Assembly (NCBI GenBank): GCA_014379065.1
Contig: JACMMM010000573.1
Coordinates: forward strand, 1-10,472
Length of the DNA: 10,472 nt
DNA from: Saprospiraceae bacterium
Lineage (GTDB): Bacteria; Bacteroidota; Bacteroidia; Chitinophagales; Saprospiraceae
Reading direction: 5' to 3'
How positions within the stretch are numbered: the first letter of the stretch is position 1; each line of letters opens with the position of its first letter. Shown in pieces: positions 8,525 through 10,472 of this stretch. Position numbers and translations under genes: made by a program. The notes under the pieces were generated by a model that ran no database searches, was not told where the DNA came from, and saw nothing but the letters and a program-made list of their open reading frames with translations.

Positions 8525-10146
8525 TACACCTTCAAATCCCGCTGAAACACCTGTCCGCCCGACTGCAAACGATATTGATAAAGCCCGGGAGCAATATACC
8601 ATTCGGGTGCCTTGAAGTGAAAGGTATAGGAACCTCGCTCTTTGTACTCGTTCACCAGGGTACGCAGTATATGACCCGCTGAATCAAGGATTTGAAGCCT
8701 AACGGGGCCATTTTGCATCATTGCGTACTTGATTTCGATGGTGGCCGGTTCGGTCGGGTGCGGGTTGTGACCTAACAGGGCGCATTTTCCGTTGTCGCCT
8801 TTGAGCGGTGTAGCGGCCGGCACGAGACCTGTGATGGTCGGATTGGTTTGCCCCATCACGAAATTGACAAGCTCGGGCGAATTGCCCATCCAATCCTGTA
8901 AAATCGTGCTGTACACCGAGCGAAAATCTACACTGAATGGCGGGTCGCCATAAGGGTCTGGGCTGCTCAAGTCTTGGTATTGGCCTGTAAAACCGTTGCC
9001 GATGCCGCCACCAAAAAGCATCATCGGCGTACCCCAACCGTGGTCGGTGCCCAGCGAAGCGTTTTCATAAATGGTGCGGCCAAACTCGCTGAAGGTCATG
9101 CCGAGCACCTTGTTGGGCAGTTCGGTATTTCCGTCAAAAGCGAGGTCGTCGTAAAATGCCTTTACGCCGTCGGCGACGTCTTTCAGAATATTAAGGTGGT
9201 AATCGTATTGCTCAGCATGGGTATCAAAACCGCCGATTTCTACCATGAAAACACGGGTACCCAGATTCCCTTTGATGAGCTTAGCGACGATAGCCAATTG
9301 TTCCGCCAGGTAATTGCCCGTCGGATAATTGACTTGATTTTTTCCTTTTGAATAGGCTTCTTTTATAGTTTGTGCATAGCGGAAAGCGGCGTTGGCCGTT
9401 TGGCGGACGTAAGCCAATTCAAGTTCACGCGGCGTATTGCCCAACAACGAAGTGTCGTACAATTGGCCTGTTTGAGCAATCTGGTAGAACTCCTGCGGGC
9501 TGCTCACCGCGAGCGCCATATTGGCCGAATCGGCGCGGAAAACAAGGTCTGTTTGCACCCCAATTTGCAAGGCTGGAGGCACAGTAGGCGGCGTTTCCAG
9601 GAAAGCCGCGTACTCGTTATCTAAGAACCGGCCCATCCAGCCCGTGTCCACCACCACCTCAGCCTCGCTCCCAGAGGCAATGATGTCGTAGGAGCGGAAG
9701 TGGCTGTAGTTTGGCTGGGGGTAGCCTACATTGAAGATGACCTTCATCATGCCGTCGTCCCACAGCGGTCGCAAAGCATTGGTAACCAAGGGCATCCCGT
9801 ATTCATTGCTCATGGCCCAGAGGTTCGAATCTTGTACGGCAATGGTTGGGCGGAGGTTGTAATAGTATTGGTTGCCGCGTTCGATGATGGTGTTCAAGCC
9901 GTCGTTGCCGCCGCTAAAACGGATGAGCACGAGGATGCGGTCGTTCGAGCCATTGGCAAGCGAGGCCATGAGCGGTGTGGGCTGGAAAGCGCGTAGGCCG
10001 ATATTGCCCATCATTAGGCTGCCCGCGCCAAGGATACCCGAGGCGGAAAGGAAATCGCGGCGGCTCCAGAGTTGGTGGTCGCGGGTGTGCGCATCTCCGT
10101 GCTCTTGACACGCGCCGTGGCGGGGGTGTTTATGTTCTTTGCTCAT
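8524..10146 (-). CDS. DUF1501 exported protein with twin-arginine leader and T9SS-type C-terminal domain
   Basis: A 540-residue protein of the DUF1501 family, a branch of the alkaline phosphatase/sulfatase-like superfamily whose reaction is mostly unknown. The N-terminus is unusually rich in His (residues 5-24), then SRRDFLSASGILGAGSLMMG (28-47) resembles a Tat signal. Family landmarks follow: VLIRFSGGNDGLNT (73-86), EIGGFDTHAEQYDYH (303-317) and LGMTFSEFGRTIYEN (348-362) leading to GTDHGWGTPMMLFGGG (366-381), where the Asp and His residues are metal-ligand candidates by analogy with phosphatases. From about 461 (NPHPTEPATIEIKYAM...) to the end (GLYQYRLQSGGQVFQRDLKV) the pattern is that of a T9SS type A / FlgD-Ig-like sorting domain. 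Bacteroidota DUF1501 genes often neighbour DUF1800 genes; none is seen here. The ATG at 10146 leaves a typical Tat leader extended by the His-rich stretch. Confidence 0.88.
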   Translation of the reverse strand: MSKEHKHPRHGACQEHGDAHTRDHQLWSRRDFLSASGILGAGSLMMGNIGLRAFQPTPLMASLANGSNDRILVLIRFSGGNDGLNTIIERGNQYYYNLRPTIAVQDSNLWAMSNEYGMPLVTNALRPLWDDGMMKVIFNVGYPQPNYSHFRSYDIIASGSEAEVVVDTGWMGRFLDNEYAAFLETPPTVPPALQIGVQTDLVFRADSANMALAVSSPQEFYQIAQTGQLYDTSLLGNTPRELELAYVRQTANAAFRYAQTIKEAYSKGKNQVNYPTGNYLAEQLAIVAKLIKGNLGTRVFMVEIGGFDTHAEQYDYHLNILKDVADGVKAFYDDLAFDGNTELPNKVLGMTFSEFGRTIYENASLGTDHGWGTPMMLFGGGIGNGFTGQYQDLSSPDPYGDPPFSVDFRSVYSTILQDWMGNSPELVNFVMGQTNPTITGLVPAATPLKGDNGKCALLGHNPHPTEPATIEIKYAMMQNGPVRLQILDSAGHILRTLVNEYKERGSYTFHFKAPEWYIAPGLYQYRLQSGGQVFQRDLKV

Positions 10147-10169
10147 GATCTTGACTGATGATGATAACA

Positions 10170-10188
10170 GTTGGCATTTGGCGTTGGG
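10170..10188. repeat. Short heptamer-like repeat (TTGGC type)
   Basis: On the plus strand GG dinucleotides recur at exactly 7-nt steps in gttggcatttggcgttggg. Only two to three degenerate units exist, so this may be chance. It is listed because it matches the spacing of the two clearer arrays and lies at an equivalent position, just upstream of a gene start. Confidence 0.3.
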
Positions 10189-10197
10189 TTCGATATT

Positions 10198-10242
10198 TTC
10201 CTGCCGCGCTTAGCGAAAAAAAAACACCAAGCGCGGCAGGAA
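10198..10242. repeat. Perfect 14-bp inverted repeat with a poly-A/T loop
   Basis: ttcctgccgcgctt (10198-10211) and aagcgcggcaggaa (10229-10242) are exact reverse complements around a 17-nt loop that contains nine A residues (T on the minus strand). It lies 8 bp downstream of the 62-residue gene, in the 103-bp gap before the DUF1501 start. A terminator is the likely guess for its place, but the T-run sits inside the loop rather than after the stem, so it is not a canonical one. Confidence 0.7.
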
Positions 10243-10249
10243 TAATGGC

Positions 10250-10438
10250 TTACACTCTTCGATAAGCAGTGCCAACAGCCAGTAACAAAAAGGCAATCAG
10301 CAACATTTCGTAATTGTATCTAGACAATTGACCTATGGGAGTATAGTGTGCCAGAATACCGAGTGCCCCAAGGATGAGCGCGACAATCCAAAGACCAGTG
10401 ACAGGAGCACTGGGTTGAAAGTTTTTTCTTTTAGTCAT
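10250..10438 (-). CDS. Small two-helix membrane protein, unknown function
   Basis: A 62-residue protein with a basic N-terminus (MTKRKNFQPSAPVTG) and two predicted membrane helices, about 14-33 (GLWIVALILGALGILAHY) and 43-58 (YEMLLIAFLLLAVGTAYR), joined by the short loop TPIGQLSRYN. It ends with basic residues (RRV), so by the positive-inside rule both ends would face the cytoplasm. No catalytic motif is visible and I do not recognise a named family. The coherent hydrophobic pattern and the stem-loop just behind its stop support a real gene. It lies upstream of the DUF1501 gene in the same direction, with 103 bp and that stem-loop between them, so co-transcription is doubtful. No promoter is identifiable in the 34 bases that remain before the window edge. 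Confidence 0.65.
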   Translation of the reverse strand: MTKRKNFQPSAPVTGLWIVALILGALGILAHYTPIGQLSRYNYEMLLIAFLLLAVGTAYRRV

Positions 10439-10472
10439 GATATGTGTTTGTTTTAATGAATAAGATTTGACA

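Overview
The window looks like chromosomal DNA of a Bacteroidota bacterium, possibly of the Saprospiria type (lineage guess only). The signs are an LptD of the Bacteroidota kind next to a SPOR-domain amidase and a single-MCE-domain protein, a PorE-like OmpA protein, a cargo-type C-terminal domain resembling those of the type IX secretion system (T9SS), a good TAnnTTTG promoter element, and few Shine-Dalgarno sequences. There are no RNA genes, CRISPR arrays, transposases or phage genes. Most of the content is ordinary cell-envelope housekeeping. The less ordinary part is a set of short repeats placed between and inside the genes.

Layout. On the minus strand, 1-404 is the start of a SAM-dependent methyltransferase that runs off the left edge, and 420-680 is a small antitoxin-like protein just upstream of it. 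Next, 773-1882 encodes an MCE/MlaD-family lipid-transport protein and 1949-3310 an N-acetylmuramoyl-L-alanine amidase with a C-terminal SPOR domain. Only 26 bp from the amidase start, and divergent from it, lies lptD (3337-6048, plus), the outer-membrane LPS assembly protein. A 411-bp gap follows, holding a nested inverted-repeat element of about 189 bp and the promoter of the next gene. That gene (6460-8433, plus) encodes an OmpA-family protein with TPR-like, beta-propeller, CRD-like and OmpA C-terminal domains. It converges on a DUF1501 protein (8524-10146, minus) that has a twin-arginine leader and a T9SS-type C-terminal domain. A 62-residue membrane protein (10250-10438, minus) closes the window.

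How the genes fit together. The amidase remodels or cleaves peptidoglycan, the MCE protein is expected to carry lipids across the periplasm, LptD inserts lipopolysaccharide in the outer membrane, and the OmpA protein ties the outer membrane to peptidoglycan. The DUF1501 protein is predicted to be exported and possibly passed to T9SS. A PorE-like protein beside a T9SS-type cargo is suggestive, but they are convergently transcribed and no functional link is proven.

The most interesting observations concern repeats. Heptanucleotide arrays occur in the gap upstream of the MCE gene and inside the amidase reading frame. The amidase array is paired with an inverted partner, so it is both translated and able to fold. 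A second repeat-like tract lies in the amidase interdomain linker. Two composite palindromes (6122-6310 and 8439-8524) are built from inverted copies of short hairpins, and in the second the differences between copies are compensatory. I see no strong candidate for a wholly new multi-gene system.
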